From an uncultured Bacteroidaceae bacterium (GTDB lineage Bacteria; Bacteroidota; Bacteroidia; Bacteroidales; Bacteroidaceae), in NCBI GenBank assembly GCA_904502185.1, contig CAJGDX010000036.1, positions 1 through 18,709 on the forward strand: 18,709 nt of DNA, given 5' to 3'. Under the pieces are notes generated by a model. The model did no database searches. It was not told where the DNA came from and was given only the letters and a program-made list of their open reading frames with translations. Of this stretch, positions 7,975 through 15,281 are shown in pieces. The position numbers and the translations under genes were made by a program. Numbering within the stretch: position 1 is the first letter of the stretch; the number at the start of each line of letters is the position of its first letter.

Positions 7975-9099
7975 TTAATCTGTTAACATCATGGGCATCA
8001 ACAACATGAGCAATTCCTGCTGCTCAACCTGCTCGGCAGGAATCATAACACCGGCACGTGAGGGATCGGCAAGTTCGATAACCACTTCGCGACCGGGAAG
8101 GTTGTTCAGAATGTCGATAAGGAACGATGCACTGAAGACAATGTTCATGGGCGCGCCATCGTAGCTGCAAGTGAGGCTCTCCTCAGCAAATGTCGAGAAG
8201 TCTGAATCCTGCGCCGAGATTATCATGTTGTTGTCCTGAAGATGCAGTTTCACCAGGCTCACCTGTGACGAGAATATTGCCACGCGACGCAGAGTGCCTA
8301 TCATAGCCATGCGGTCAACTGTAATCTTGCGGGGGTTGTTCTGGGGAATTACAGAGTTGTAATTGGGGTAACGTCCCTCGATGAGGCGGCACACGAGCTT
8401 GTAGTTGGCAAGTGTGAAGATTGCAAAGCGGTCGTCAAATTCAACAACTGCTTCGTTGTCGCCATCGCGTGCGAGAAGGTTCTTAAGCAGGTTGGCAGGC
8501 TTCTTGGGCAGGATGAAAGCCGATTTTTCGGCACCTGTCACAGAGAAGTCGCGGCAACGAACCAATTTGTGTCCGTCAGAAGCAACCATAGTGATGCTTT
8601 CGGGTGTAAAATCGAAGTAGATACCGCACATCACAGGACGTATCTCGTCGTCGGCAGCCGCAAAAAGCGAACATGAAATTCCGTTTGAGAGAACCTCCGA
8701 AGCAATGGAAATCTTCACTGCATTCTCGCCCATAACAGGAGCCGAGGGATATTCGTCGGCATTCATACCCACCATGCTGTATTTACCATTCTGGTAGTAG
8801 ATGGTTATTTCGAGAGTCTCTTTATTTACCTCGAAGCGCAGGGGTTGTTCCGAAATCTCCTTCAACGAGTCGAGAAGAATTTTCGATGACACTGCGAAAC
8901 GAATATCCTCGCTGCTCTCCACAACCTCGAAAGAGGTATTGAGAGTATTGTCGTTGTCCGATGCAGTAAGTTTGAGAATATTACCCTCAAGTTCGAACAA
9001 GAAACAGTCGAGTACCGGAATTGTGTTCTTTGAGTTTATTACGCGGCTGATAGCCTGCAAATGGCTCGTTAGCGACGAGCTTGATACTACAAAATTCAT
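7975..9099 (-). CDS. dnaN: DNA polymerase III beta subunit (sliding clamp)
   Basis: Ring-shaped clamp that holds DNA polymerase III and many repair proteins on DNA. The 374 residues match the family in length and show its three-fold layout: MNFVVSSSSLTSHLQAISRV at the start, NTIPVLDCFLFE, VASDGHKLVR (about 174-183), LIEGRYPNY, and the C-terminal hydrophobic pocket segment LLMLLMPMM near the end. The start at 9099 gives the standard N-terminus. It is the first gene of a leftward group (dnaN, exonuclease, coaBC-DUF4835, recN). A strong promoter lies at 9187-9217, giving a leader of about 80 bases that contains a stable hairpin. dnaA is not next to it in this window. Confidence 0.97.
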   Translation of the reverse strand: MNFVVSSSSLTSHLQAISRVINSKNTIPVLDCFLFELEGNILKLTASDNDNTLNTSFEVVESSEDIRFAVSSKILLDSLKEISEQPLRFEVNKETLEITIYYQNGKYSMVGMNADEYPSAPVMGENAVKISIASEVLSNGISCSLFAAADDEIRPVMCGIYFDFTPESITMVASDGHKLVRCRDFSVTGAEKSAFILPKKPANLLKNLLARDGDNEAVVEFDDRFAIFTLANYKLVCRLIEGRYPNYNSVIPQNNPRKITVDRMAMIGTLRRVAIFSSQVSLVKLHLQDNNMIISAQDSDFSTFAEESLTCSYDGAPMNIVFSASFLIDILNNLPGREVVIELADPSRAGVMIPAEQVEQQELLMLLMPMMLTD

Positions 9100-9135
9100 A
9101 TTGTCGTTTTTTAATTATATTACATTGATACTGAT

Positions 9136-9157
9136 GGCTGTGCATGCAAGCACAGCC
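9136..9157 (-). promoter_or_regulatory. Hairpin in the dnaN leader
   Basis: Perfect 8-base inverted repeat, GGCTGTGC / GCACAGCC, with a 6-base loop, inside the predicted dnaN 5' leader and about 37 bases before the start codon. A weaker 4-base stem (CGGG/CCCG, 9162-9175) precedes it in the transcript. There is no T-run after the stem, so it is not a standard terminator. A role in message stability or translation is a guess. Confidence 0.5.
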
Positions 9158-9186
9158 CACTCGGGACGATACCCGGCTTTAAGTTA

Positions 9187-9217
9187 CAAATATAGTGCAT
9201 GATGGTTGAATTTCAAA
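9187..9217 (-). promoter_or_regulatory. dnaN promoter (Bacteroides -33/-7 type)
   Basis: On the minus strand, TTTG (9217-9214), 19 bases, then TATATTTG (9194-9187) match the Bacteroides consensus TTTG-N19-20-TAnnTTTG exactly. The predicted transcript start is near 9180-9183, about 80 bases before the dnaN ATG. Confidence 0.75.
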
Positions 9218-9428
9218 ATCGCCGACACAGTTTTTTGCGTCCGGAAATGGATTAAAATACGTTTGCAGAGAGGTTCGGCATATTATGTGGTGAAATTAAC
9301 ATCAAAAGATTGAATTTTGGCTGTTTCAGGCCGGCAGAACAGACCATTGAAAACCATGGAAAAACCAACAAAAACTGCGCAACACAAAAAAAATAGTAAA
9401 AAACGCTTCGTTTCTCGCAGAAATGAAC

Positions 9429-9436
9429 TACTTTCG
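9429..9436 (+). promoter_or_regulatory. Weak -7 box candidate for the DUF3127 gene
   Basis: TACTTTCG differs from TAnnTTTG at one position and lies 32 bases before the ATG at 9469. A partial -33 match (TTCG, 9407-9410) is 18 bases upstream. No better candidate is seen on the plus strand in the 369-base gap between dnaN and this gene; apart from the dnaN promoter and leader the gap holds nothing else I recognise. Confidence 0.3.
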
Positions 9437-9468
9437 CGCTACTTCTTATTAAATCGAATATCAGACAC

Positions 9469-9840
9469 ATGGAAATTACAGGAAAAATCATCGCAGTGTT
9501 GCCTGAAAGAGGCGGCATCTCAAAGACCGGCAACGAATGGAAAATGCAGGAATATGTATTGGAGACACACGAGCAGTATCCCAAGAAATTGTGCTTCAAC
9601 GTATTCGGCGCCGACAAAATCGCACAGTTCAACATACAGGCAGGCGAAGAAATGACCGTATCTTTCGACATTAATGCACGCGAATATAACGGCCGCTGGT
9701 ACAACGACATCCGCGCATGGCGCGTTGAAAGAGGCACAGCACCCGCACCCACAGCAGAATACACACCTGCCATTGACGCTCCCAAAGCAAATGCAGCAGA
9801 TTTTCTGACACAGGGCGATGACGACCAGCTTCCCTTCTAA
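9469..9840 (+). CDS. DUF3127 protein with SSB-like C-terminal tail
   Basis: A 123-residue cytoplasmic protein of the DUF3127 family, common in Bacteroidota and of unknown function. The first 90 residues form a compact beta-rich domain: EITGKIIAVLPERGGISKTG, then EWKMQEYVLETHEQYPKKLC, FNVFG, GEEMTVSFDINAREYNGRWYNDIRAWRVE. The pattern of strands and the aromatic/basic YNGRWYNDIRAWR segment recall an OB fold (inference). A Pro/Ala-rich linker (about 91-115) leads to the acidic tail GDDDQLPF, which resembles the C-terminal tip of single-stranded DNA-binding protein (DDDIPF). It is transcribed away from dnaN and towards rho, with a shared two-way terminator 22 bases after its stop. A DNA- or RNA-binding accessory role is plausible but unproven. 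Confidence 0.9.
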   Translation: MEITGKIIAVLPERGGISKTGNEWKMQEYVLETHEQYPKKLCFNVFGADKIAQFNIQAGEEMTVSFDINAREYNGRWYNDIRAWRVERGTAPAPTAEYTPAIDAPKANAADFLTQGDDDQLPF

Positions 9841-9861
9841 GAAAAGCACACACAACAACAG

Positions 9862-9900
9862 AAAAACGGTGATTAAGGCATTGCCTTAATCACCGTTTTT
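9862..9900. terminator. Bidirectional terminator between DUF3127 and rho
   Basis: Near-perfect inverted repeat: arms 9862-9879 and 9883-9900 (AAAAACGGTGATTAAGGC and its complement) around a 3-base loop, with A5 on one side and T5 on the other. It lies between convergent genes ending at 9840 (+) and 9920 (-), so it can serve both. Confidence 0.9.
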
Positions 9901-9919
9901 CTTTATGGAAGATTCTCTG

Positions 9920-11998
9920 TTATCCATTCATACTGATAAGAAACTCAGCATTGTCCTTCGTCTTGCTAAGATGCTCTTTAACAAACTCCATAGCCTCCAG
10001 AGAGGTCATATCCGCCAGATGCTTACGCAGAATCCACATTCTGTCGAGCGTCTGCTTGTCGAGCAGGAGATCGTCGCGGCGTGTACTTGAAGCTGTAATA
10101 TTGACAGCAGGGAATATGCGCTTGTTGCTGAGACCGCGGTCGAGCTGCAACTCCATGTTACCGGTACCCTTGAACTCCTCGAAGATAACCTCGTCCATCT
10201 TGGAACCGGTGTCGATGAGAGCAGTTGCAATGATGGTGAGTGAACCGCCATTCTCGATGTTTCGAGCAGCACCGAAGAAGCGTTTGGGCTTGTGGAGCGC
10301 ATTTGCATCGACACCACCCGACAACACCTTGCCCGAAGCAGGCGACACAGTGTTGTAAGCACGTGCCAAACGGGTGATGGAGTCGAGGAAGATGACTACA
10401 TCGTGACCACACTCAACCATTCTCTTTGCACGTTCAAGCACAATGCCGGCAATCTTCACGTGACGTTCGGCAGGCTCGTCGAATGTAGAAGCAATAACCT
10501 CGGCATTCACACTGCGTGCCATGTCTGTAACCTCCTCGGGGCGCTCGTCAATGAGCAGCATTATCATATAAACCTCGGGGTGATTGGCTGCAATGGCATT
10601 TGCAATATCCTTAAGCAACAATGTTTTACCTGTCTTGGGCTGCGCCACGATGAGGCCACGCTGTCCCTTGCCAATGGGCGAGAAGAGGTCAACCACTCGA
10701 GCCGACAGATTGTCGTAGCTTCCGGCACAGAGTGTGAATTTCTCTTCGGGGAAGAGGGGAGTAAGATTGTCGAACGACACGCGGTCGCGCACAAGTTCGG
10801 GCGCAAGACCGTTAATCTTGTTCACTTTTACAAGGGGGAAGTATTTCTCGCCATAGTTTGCAGGACGTATGGTACCTTCAACAACATCGCCGGTTTTCAG
10901 ACCGTAGTGTCTTATCTGGTACTGCGACACATAAACATCGTCGGGAGAGGCAAGATAGTTGTAGTCCGATGAACGCAGGAAGCCGTATCCGTCGGGCATT
11001 GTTTCGAGCACACCCTCTATCTTCAGAATATCGGCAAAGTCGTAGGTCATCTGACGAGGATCCTGCTTGCGCTCGGCAGCAGGCTGAGCCTCGGCTGCAT
11101 TATTGTTGCTATTATTGTTAGAATTATTTTCGTTGCGAGCCTTTTCGTGCTTCTGATGCTTGTCGGCCTTCTCTTTATCCTTTTTGGCAAATTTGTCGAC
11201 AAGTTCGGCAGGAACATCAGCCTTATCCACAGGAAGTTCTTCGATTGGAATAAACTTTTCGCCCTCGTTCTCGTTTGCAGCAACCTCTTGAACGGGTTCT
11301 GCTGCTGCAGCCTCTGCCTGAGCAGCCTTGTTCTTGGGCTTGCGACCACGCTTTTTGGGAGAGGGCTTTTCAGAAGCCTCTGCCGGAGCTGCCTCTACAA
11401 GTGCCGCCTGAGGCTGTTCGGTAGCTGCCTCTGCTACGGGAGCCTCGGCAGGAACGGGCTGAGCCTCTTGAGCAGGCTTATTTTTGGGCTTGCGACCACG
11501 CTTTTTGGGAGCAGACTTTTCAGAAGCCTCTGCGGTGCCGGCAACAGCAGGCGCTGCCGGAGTTTCGACTGCCACCTCTGCAACCACAGGCTCAGAAGCC
11601 TTGGCAACCTTCTGAGCAACCTCCTTGATCTCCTTAGCCTCGCGCACCTCGTTTGTCACAATGGGCTTTTCGGCAACAGTTTCAGTCTCGGCTTTTCGCT
11701 CACGTTTCACATCCGACTTATCGAGTTTCACAGCTTTATCGCCTGTAGCAGTGTAGACTTTGCTACCTGCGTCTGCCGCACCGATGCGATTGCGACGATG
11801 ATTGCGACGATTCATTCTGTTCTCCTCCTTAACCACAGCAGGCGCTCCGCTCTGACTTCCACGGAAAGCCTGTTCGTCGAGTATGCGATAGATGATATTG
11901 TCTTTATCCAATCCGCGCACGCCGGTGACTCCAAGCTCTTTGGCAATAGTCTGCAATTCTGAAAGGTCCTTGCTTTTCAGTTGTTCTATATAATACAT
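9920..11998 (-). CDS. rho: Transcription termination factor Rho with long disordered insert
   Basis: Hexameric RNA helicase that ends transcription of untranslated RNA. It is 692 residues, against 419 in E. coli. Domains in order: Rho N-terminal helical domain (1-45); a low-complexity insert of about 265 residues (50-315), rich in Ala, Glu, Lys and Pro, with an Asn-rich stretch (289-300); a cold-shock-like RNA-binding domain (322-395, with [13 protein letters not shown]); and the RecA-type motor with Walker A AQPKTGKT (452-459), Walker [11 protein letters not shown] (534-543) and conserved [24 protein letters not shown] region (586-604). The basic motif [11 protein letters not shown] occurs twice, 50 residues apart. 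Long inserts are known in Bacteroidota Rho, and in Bacteroides thetaiotaomicron the disordered region is reported to drive condensate formation. The start gives [16 protein letters not shown], typical of the group. Confidence 0.96.
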   Translation of the reverse strand: MYYIEQLKSKDLSELQTIAKELGVTGVRGLDKDNIIYRILDEQAFRGSQSGAPAVVKEENRMNRRNHRRNRIGAADAGSKVYTATGDKAVKLDKSDVKRERKAETETVAEKPIVTNEVREAKEIKEVAQKVAKASEPVVAEVAVETPAAPAVAGTAEASEKSAPKKRGRKPKNKPAQEAQPVPAEAPVAEAATEQPQAALVEAAPAEASEKPSPKKRGRKPKNKAAQAEAAAAEPVQEVAANENEGEKFIPIEELPVDKADVPAELVDKFAKKDKEKADKHQKHEKARNENNSNNNSNNNAAEAQPAAERKQDPRQMTYDFADILKIEGVLETMPDGYGFLRSSDYNYLASPDDVYVSQYQIRHYGLKTGDVVEGTIRPANYGEKYFPLVKVNKINGLAPELVRDRVSFDNLTPLFPEEKFTLCAGSYDNLSARVVDLFSPIGKGQRGLIVAQPKTGKTLLLKDIANAIAANHPEVYMIMLLIDERPEEVTDMARSVNAEVIASTFDEPAERHVKIAGIVLERAKRMVECGHDVVIFLDSITRLARAYNTVSPASGKVLSGGVDANALHKPKRFFGAARNIENGGSLTIIATALIDTGSKMDEVIFEEFKGTGNMELQLDRGLSNKRIFPAVNITASSTRRDDLLLDKQTLDRMWILRKHLADMTSLEAMEFVKEHLSKTKDNAEFLISMNG
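11334..11533 (-). repeat. rho: 50-base direct repeat inside the rho insert
   Basis: Bases 11334-11383 and 11484-11533 are identical at 47 of 50 positions by eye and exactly 150 bases apart, so frame is kept. Both encode [17 protein letters not shown] (about residues 158-174 and 208-224). This looks like an internal 50-codon duplication within the disordered region. Confidence 0.8.
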
Positions 11999-12085
11999 AT
12001 TCTAATGATACTGTGAGCGATAGATTATTGAGAGTCGCCCACGGCTATAAGTTGAAATTATTTGTTATTGGGATTTTTATCAGAA

Positions 12086-12110
12086 ATAAGGCGCTGAGAA
12101 ATGGCCTTAT
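12086..12110 (-). promoter_or_regulatory. Hairpin in the rho leader
   Basis: Inverted repeat ATAAGGC / GCCTTAT (arms 12086-12092 and 12104-12110) with an 11-base loop, at the start of the predicted 120-base rho leader. rho is autoregulated through its leader in other bacteria; whether this hairpin takes part is unknown. Confidence 0.35.
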
Positions 12111-12123
12111 CTTATTTTCGGTG

Positions 12124-12131
12124 CAAAAATA
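12124..12131 (-). promoter_or_regulatory. rho -7 promoter box
   Basis: TATTTTTG on the minus strand matches TAnnTTTG. The -33 region is AT-rich without a clear TTTG. Transcription would start near 12119, leaving a leader of about 120 bases before the rho ATG at 11998. Confidence 0.5.
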
Positions 12132-12219
12132 TACAATTTGTTTTAAATTTAATTGCTGTTTCACCATTTTTTTGCAGTCGAAGAGGACAAAAACAGCGAC
12201 AAAGAGCGTTTTACGCTAT

Positions 12220-12238
12220 TCATCCACAATTATCCACA
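12220..12238 (+). other. Two tandem DnaA-box-like 9-mers
   Basis: TTATCCACA (12230-12238) is a perfect match to the E. coli-type DnaA box, and TCATCCACA (12220-12228), differing at one base, lies in the same orientation one base upstream. They sit in the intergenic space between rho and the TlpA-like gene, about 90 bases upstream of the rho -7 box and next to AT-rich DNA (about 12110-12180). Confidence 0.5.
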
Positions 12239-12275
12239 AAAAAAGAGTGCTGTTGCCTTTTAAACAACAGCACTC
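12238..12275 (-). terminator. Terminator of the TlpA-like gene
   Basis: Perfect 11-base stem GAGTGCTGTTG / CAACAGCACTC (12275-12265 and 12255-12245), 9-base loop, followed on the minus strand by T7 (12244-12238). It starts 16 bases after the stop codon at 12292. Confidence 0.92.
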
Positions 12276-12291
12276 CATTATGGTTCAAATA

Positions 12292-13404
12292 TTATTTCAT
12301 TAATTCGTCGATTTTCGCTGCAAGTTTCTCGCCTTCGAGACCGCGCGAAACAATTTTGCCATCCTTGTCAATTATGAGAACAGTGGGAATAAATTCCACT
12401 CCGTAGGCCTGACCAACCTCGCGGCTGCCACCATCGGGGTTGCACAACTGAGTCCAGGTCATTCCAAGGTCGGCTACAGCCTTTTTCCACGCCTCGCCAT
12501 CGGCATCGAGCGACAGACTGACAACCGCCAGCCCCTGCTTGCCATATTTTTCATAGATTTTCTTTATTCCGGGCATTGCGTTGCGACATGGACCGCACCA
12601 GCTTGCCCAGAAGTCGAGCAGAGTATATTTGTTGGACTCGACAATAGAGGAGAAGAGCACAGGGTTGCCATTGAGGTCCTTCAGTTCGAAATTGACATAG
12701 GCACCGCCCTCGGCTGTACGGGTAGCGCCAACAACCTTGGCTACATCCTCTTTCAGCTGTTTGCTGAAATTGTTGAAACGCTCGTCACGATAAGTCTCGG
12801 GAACTGAGTCGAGAAGCATATAAAGCTGCTCGGCGTCACACATCTTTCCATTGATGGAGATGAGGAAAGCACCCACAGGATTGTCGATATTACGACGTAT
12901 ATGGCTCAACAACACATCCGACATCTCCTTGATGATGGCATTTGTCACCACCTGCAGGCTGTCGCGTTTTTCGGGTGAGAGAGTGCGAGGATCGTCGATA
13001 GAGCGGAAAAGCGACTCGGAACGACGCACAACATCGTCAAATTCATTTTTGTATGACTGCATAGCGATATTCAACGGCGAGCCGCCAACAGTAGATACTT
13101 TGTCGAGTGTGACAGAGATTCTTCCATTTTCGAGCACGATGGGGAGCATATCCTCGCCACCCTCCACATGCGGATAAAAGAGAAAACGCACAGCCGGCTG
13201 CTCCTGCTTGCCTTCGAGCTGGAACTTGCCGTTGCTGACAGTGGCAGAGTCGAGATAATTCAGGCGGTTGTATGTCAGTTCGGCAAGATAGACCTTGCTG
13301 CCATCAAGCACAGCCTTGCAATTGCCCTCTATTTTATAACTGTCTGTGGGAGCACACGCAAAGAGTGCAACAGTTGCCAAGAGTGATAAAAGTCCTTTTT
13401 TCAT
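12292..13404 (-). CDS. DUF4369-TlpA-like thioredoxin lipoprotein
   Basis: A 370-residue envelope protein of the kind common in Bacteroidales. The N-terminus MKKGLLSLLATVALFAC ends in a lipoprotein-type cysteine (Cys17), so it is probably lipid-anchored in the envelope. Residues about 22-105 form a DUF4369 beta domain (YKIEGNCKAVLDGSKVYLAE), a helical linker follows, and residues about 235-370 are a TlpA/AhpC-TSA thioredoxin domain with the redox motif WCGPC (269-273) and the cis-proline segment FIPTVLIIDKDG. It is expected to reduce disulfides or mature secreted proteins; the substrate is unknown. I placed the start at 13404, because an in-frame ATG at 13470 would add 22 residues in front of a good signal peptide and overlap engB. 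It follows engB by 62 bases with no terminator between them, so the two may share a transcript. Confidence 0.9.
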   Translation of the reverse strand: MKKGLLSLLATVALFACAPTDSYKIEGNCKAVLDGSKVYLAELTYNRLNYLDSATVSNGKFQLEGKQEQPAVRFLFYPHVEGGEDMLPIVLENGRISVTLDKVSTVGGSPLNIAMQSYKNEFDDVVRRSESLFRSIDDPRTLSPEKRDSLQVVTNAIIKEMSDVLLSHIRRNIDNPVGAFLISINGKMCDAEQLYMLLDSVPETYRDERFNNFSKQLKEDVAKVVGATRTAEGGAYVNFELKDLNGNPVLFSSIVESNKYTLLDFWASWCGPCRNAMPGIKKIYEKYGKQGLAVVSLSLDADGEAWKKAVADLGMTWTQLCNPDGGSREVGQAYGVEFIPTVLIIDKDGKIVSRGLEGEKLAAKIDELMK

Positions 13405-13466
13405 TAGTCGGTTTATTTTTCGTAATATTGGGGTAATATTTAAATACACAGTGAGGAAAAGAAGAA

Positions 13467-14075
13467 TCATTTTCCCTCCTGTATGGTTTTATTTACATTA
13501 TGTATGTATTCGAGCAGTTCGCTGCGACCTATTGCACGCTCCGAAGAGGTCACAAACAACGGCGGCAACTCTTCCCACTGTTCGAGCAGTGTGTTTTTGT
13601 ATTTGTTCAGGTTAGACTGCAGCTCGGTACGTGTCAGCTTGTCGGCCTTTGTGAAGATGATGGCAAAAGGGACACCATTTTCGCCCAGCCACTCGATAAA
13701 CTCAAGGTCTATCTTCTGCGGTGCATGGCGCGAGTCGATAAGCACAAATAGCATTGTCATCTGCTCGCGCTCCAATATGTAGCCCGAAATAATCTCTTTC
13801 AACTTCTGCTGCTGAGCCTTACCGCGCTTGGCATATCCGTAACCGGGCAAATCGACAAGATACCACGCATCGTTCACCAGAAAATGGTTGATGAGCAGTG
13901 TCTTTCCTGGGGTTGCAGAGGTCATTGCCAACTTATTCTGCCTTGTGAGCATATTTATAAGGCTCGACTTTCCCACATTTGAACGGCCAATAAAGGCATA
14001 TTCGGGTTTACCGTCCTGCGGGCACTTGCGCACATCGGTATTACTGATTATGAAACGCGCCGATTTTATCTCCAT
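13467..14075 (-). CDS. engB: Ribosome biogenesis GTPase EngB (YihA/YsxC)
   Basis: A 202-residue Era-like GTPase needed for large-subunit ribosome assembly in bacteria where it has been studied. All G motifs are visible: G1 GRSNVGKSS (30-38), G2 TPGKT (55-59), G3 DLPG (75-78), G4 TKAD (142-145) and G5 TSSE. The start at 14075 gives [15 protein letters not shown], the usual opening. An upstream in-frame ATG at 14129 lies inside the promoter at 14099-14130 and so cannot be in the message. The gene heads a minus-strand pair with the TlpA-like lipoprotein. Length and motifs are normal. Confidence 0.96.
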   Translation of the reverse strand: MEIKSARFIISNTDVRKCPQDGKPEYAFIGRSNVGKSSLINMLTRQNKLAMTSATPGKTLLINHFLVNDAWYLVDLPGYGYAKRGKAQQQKLKEIISGYILEREQMTMLFVLIDSRHAPQKIDLEFIEWLGENGVPFAIIFTKADKLTRTELQSNLNKYKNTLLEQWEELPPLFVTSSERAIGRSELLEYIHNVNKTIQEGK

Positions 14076-14098
14076 AGTTCGAAGGTTCTTAGAATTGG

Positions 14099-14130
14099 CA
14101 AATTTAGTACAATTTGCGAAAAATGTCAAA
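14099..14130 (-). promoter_or_regulatory. engB promoter
   Basis: TTTG (14130-14127), 20 bases, TAAATTTG (14106-14099) on the minus strand: an exact match to the Bacteroides -33/-7 pattern. The transcript would start near 14095, about 20 bases before the engB ATG. Confidence 0.7.
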
Positions 14131-14191
14131 TATCGAAGAATTTTATGAGTTATTTTAAATCAGCGGCTGCTGCACACAGCGCAAAGGCAAG

Positions 14192-14240
14192 AAAAAAAGC
14201 AGTGCCACCCGAAGTTTCACAAGAAACCAAGGGCGGCACC
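14192..14240 (-). terminator. Terminator of the two-helix membrane protein gene
   Basis: Outer stem GTGCCGCCC / GGGTGGCAC (14239-14231 and 14210-14202, one G-T pair) and inner stem GTTTC / GAAAC (14227-14223 and 14218-14214), followed on the minus strand by T7 (14198-14192). It lies 24 bases after the stop at 14264. The rest of the 188-base gap up to engB holds only the engB promoter. Confidence 0.85.
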
Positions 14241-14263
14241 AGACTAAATGGAGGAGAGAGAGA

Positions 14264-14785
14264 TTATCCCACAAGAGACTTCACCGACTCCACCTCTGCA
14301 TCGTAAAGATACCCAACCTTACCGCATGGGTCGTATCTAAAATTCTCGTAAACAGAAAGTTGTATAGCGGCAAATTTTCTATCCTCGGAAAGGAGAAGGT
14401 CGAAACGGGTGTTGCCGTCGCTTCTTGTTGTAAAATCCACTGAGTTCTTAAAACCATCGGCAGCCCAGCGTTCGGCCTGCAAAAGTTGCGACTGCTCAAC
14501 ATAAATGACATAATGCTTCAGACAGCTGTTCGTGGGAGTATAGATAAACTTTTTACTCTTGTTTATGAACATATACAACGAAACAATAAACAGCAGACCA
14601 CCGCAGGTGAGCATAAACATTGCAGCAGTTTCATTCTCGACCGGCATGCGGGACGTAATTAAAACCAGCGCCACAGAGAGGAGCATACCGCATGTGGCAA
14701 TTATTATATTCTTGACATTGGATACTTTCTTTACTTGTTCATTTTCAATTGTTAAAGATGATATTTGATATATTTGTGCAGACAT
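14264..14785 (-). CDS. Uncharacterised two-helix membrane protein
   Basis: A 173-residue protein I do not recognise. A polar N-terminus (1-23) is followed by two hydrophobic segments, about residues 24-45 (NIIIATCGMLLSVALVLI) and 54-74 (AAMFMLTCGGLLFIVSLYMF), then a soluble C-terminal domain of about 100 residues with mixed charge (HYVIYVEQSQLLQAERWAA, RFDLLLSEDRKFAAIQLSVY). With a short loop between the helices, both termini should lie on the same side, probably cytoplasmic. I chose the ATG at 14785 (MSAQIYQISS); an in-frame ATG at 14818 would add 11 residues and remove the likely leader. It has its own terminator and only a weak -7 candidate (TAACTTTA, 14805-14798). A function cannot be proposed. 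Confidence 0.7.
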   Translation of the reverse strand: MSAQIYQISSLTIENEQVKKVSNVKNIIIATCGMLLSVALVLITSRMPVENETAAMFMLTCGGLLFIVSLYMFINKSKKFIYTPTNSCLKHYVIYVEQSQLLQAERWAADGFKNSVDFTTRSDGNTRFDLLLSEDRKFAAIQLSVYENFRYDPCGKVGYLYDAEVESVKSLVG

Positions 14786-14821
14786 AATTATTTTATTTAA
14801 AGTTAATATAATACACATATT

Positions 14822-14850
14822 GCCGTCATCATGTATATCACGACGACAGC
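14822..14850 (-). ncRNA. Strand-specific 12-pair RNA hairpin between small genes
   Basis: On the minus strand, arms GCTGTCGTCGTG and CATGATGACGGC fold into 12 consecutive pairs around a 5-base loop. Three pairs are G-U, which would be A-C mismatches in plus-strand RNA, so only the minus-strand transcript forms the full stem. It is not followed by a T-run (a T7 run lies before it), so it is not a standard terminator. It sits after the small exported protein gene and before the two-helix membrane protein gene. Confidence 0.35.
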
Positions 14851-14880
14851 CTTAAAAGGTCAAAAAAATAAGTATGTCTG

Positions 14881-15273
14881 CTAAATAATCAGATGCCTCA
14901 GAGCAAAGACATAATATCTGCAAGGAGGCGTACAGTAGAAGGGCGAAGAGAGTTCATACTGCTTATAAACAGGGCGACAGAGAAGGGGTTTACACCCTTT
15001 GTACATAACATTGCCCTGCCCGTTAACAAGGCGCGACATATTCCCATTAGAGGAATTGCTGCGCACCAGAGATTGCGCAGGAAGAGAAATGCCTTCGGAA
15101 ATATTTCCATCCGAGAAGCGGGGAATCTCCACAGAACGAAACTCTTCGCTCACAGAGACAGGGGAGGCAGCATCCGCTGCCGCCTCACAAGCGAAGAGGG
15201 ATGAATTTGCAATTCCAACACTGCACAACAGAGCGAAAAGCGCAAATAATATATTTCCGAATAGTTTCTTCAT
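14881..15273 (-). CDS. Small exported four-cysteine protein, unknown
   Basis: A 130-residue protein I do not recognise. It begins with a clear signal peptide (MKKLFGNILFALFALLCSVG, then IANSS). The segment SLFAC (25-29) could serve as a lipoprotein site, though it is rather far from the hydrophobic core. The middle (30-85) is low in structure and rich in Ser, Ala and Glu. The C-terminal 40 residues are distinctive: four cysteines (94, 99, 114, 118) in GCKPLLCRP and FYCTPPCRYYVF, many Tyr and Arg residues, and a hydrophobic end ALRHLII. This suggests a small disulfide-bonded or metal-binding tail in the periplasm or outer membrane. It is transcribed away from the SGNH hydrolase gene. The frame is credible because of the signal peptide and ends in TAG; no homologue comes to mind. 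Confidence 0.65.
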   Translation of the reverse strand: MKKLFGNILFALFALLCSVGIANSSLFACEAAADAASPVSVSEEFRSVEIPRFSDGNISEGISLPAQSLVRSNSSNGNMSRLVNGQGNVMYKGCKPLLCRPVYKQYELSSPFYCTPPCRYYVFALRHLII

Positions 15274-15281
15274 ATCCGATT

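Noticed and set aside
9217..9468. Search for a tRNA or small RNA in the dnaN-DUF3127 gap
   Set aside because: No cloverleaf or strong terminator seen; only a weak promoter candidate.
11147..11962. Plus-strand frame of 271 codons rich in Leu, Ser and Cys
   Set aside because: Shadow of the low-complexity insert of rho; composition is the reverse image of Ala/Lys/Glu codons.
13405..13470. N-terminal extension of the TlpA-like gene
   Set aside because: It would precede a good lipoprotein signal peptide and overlap the engB stop.
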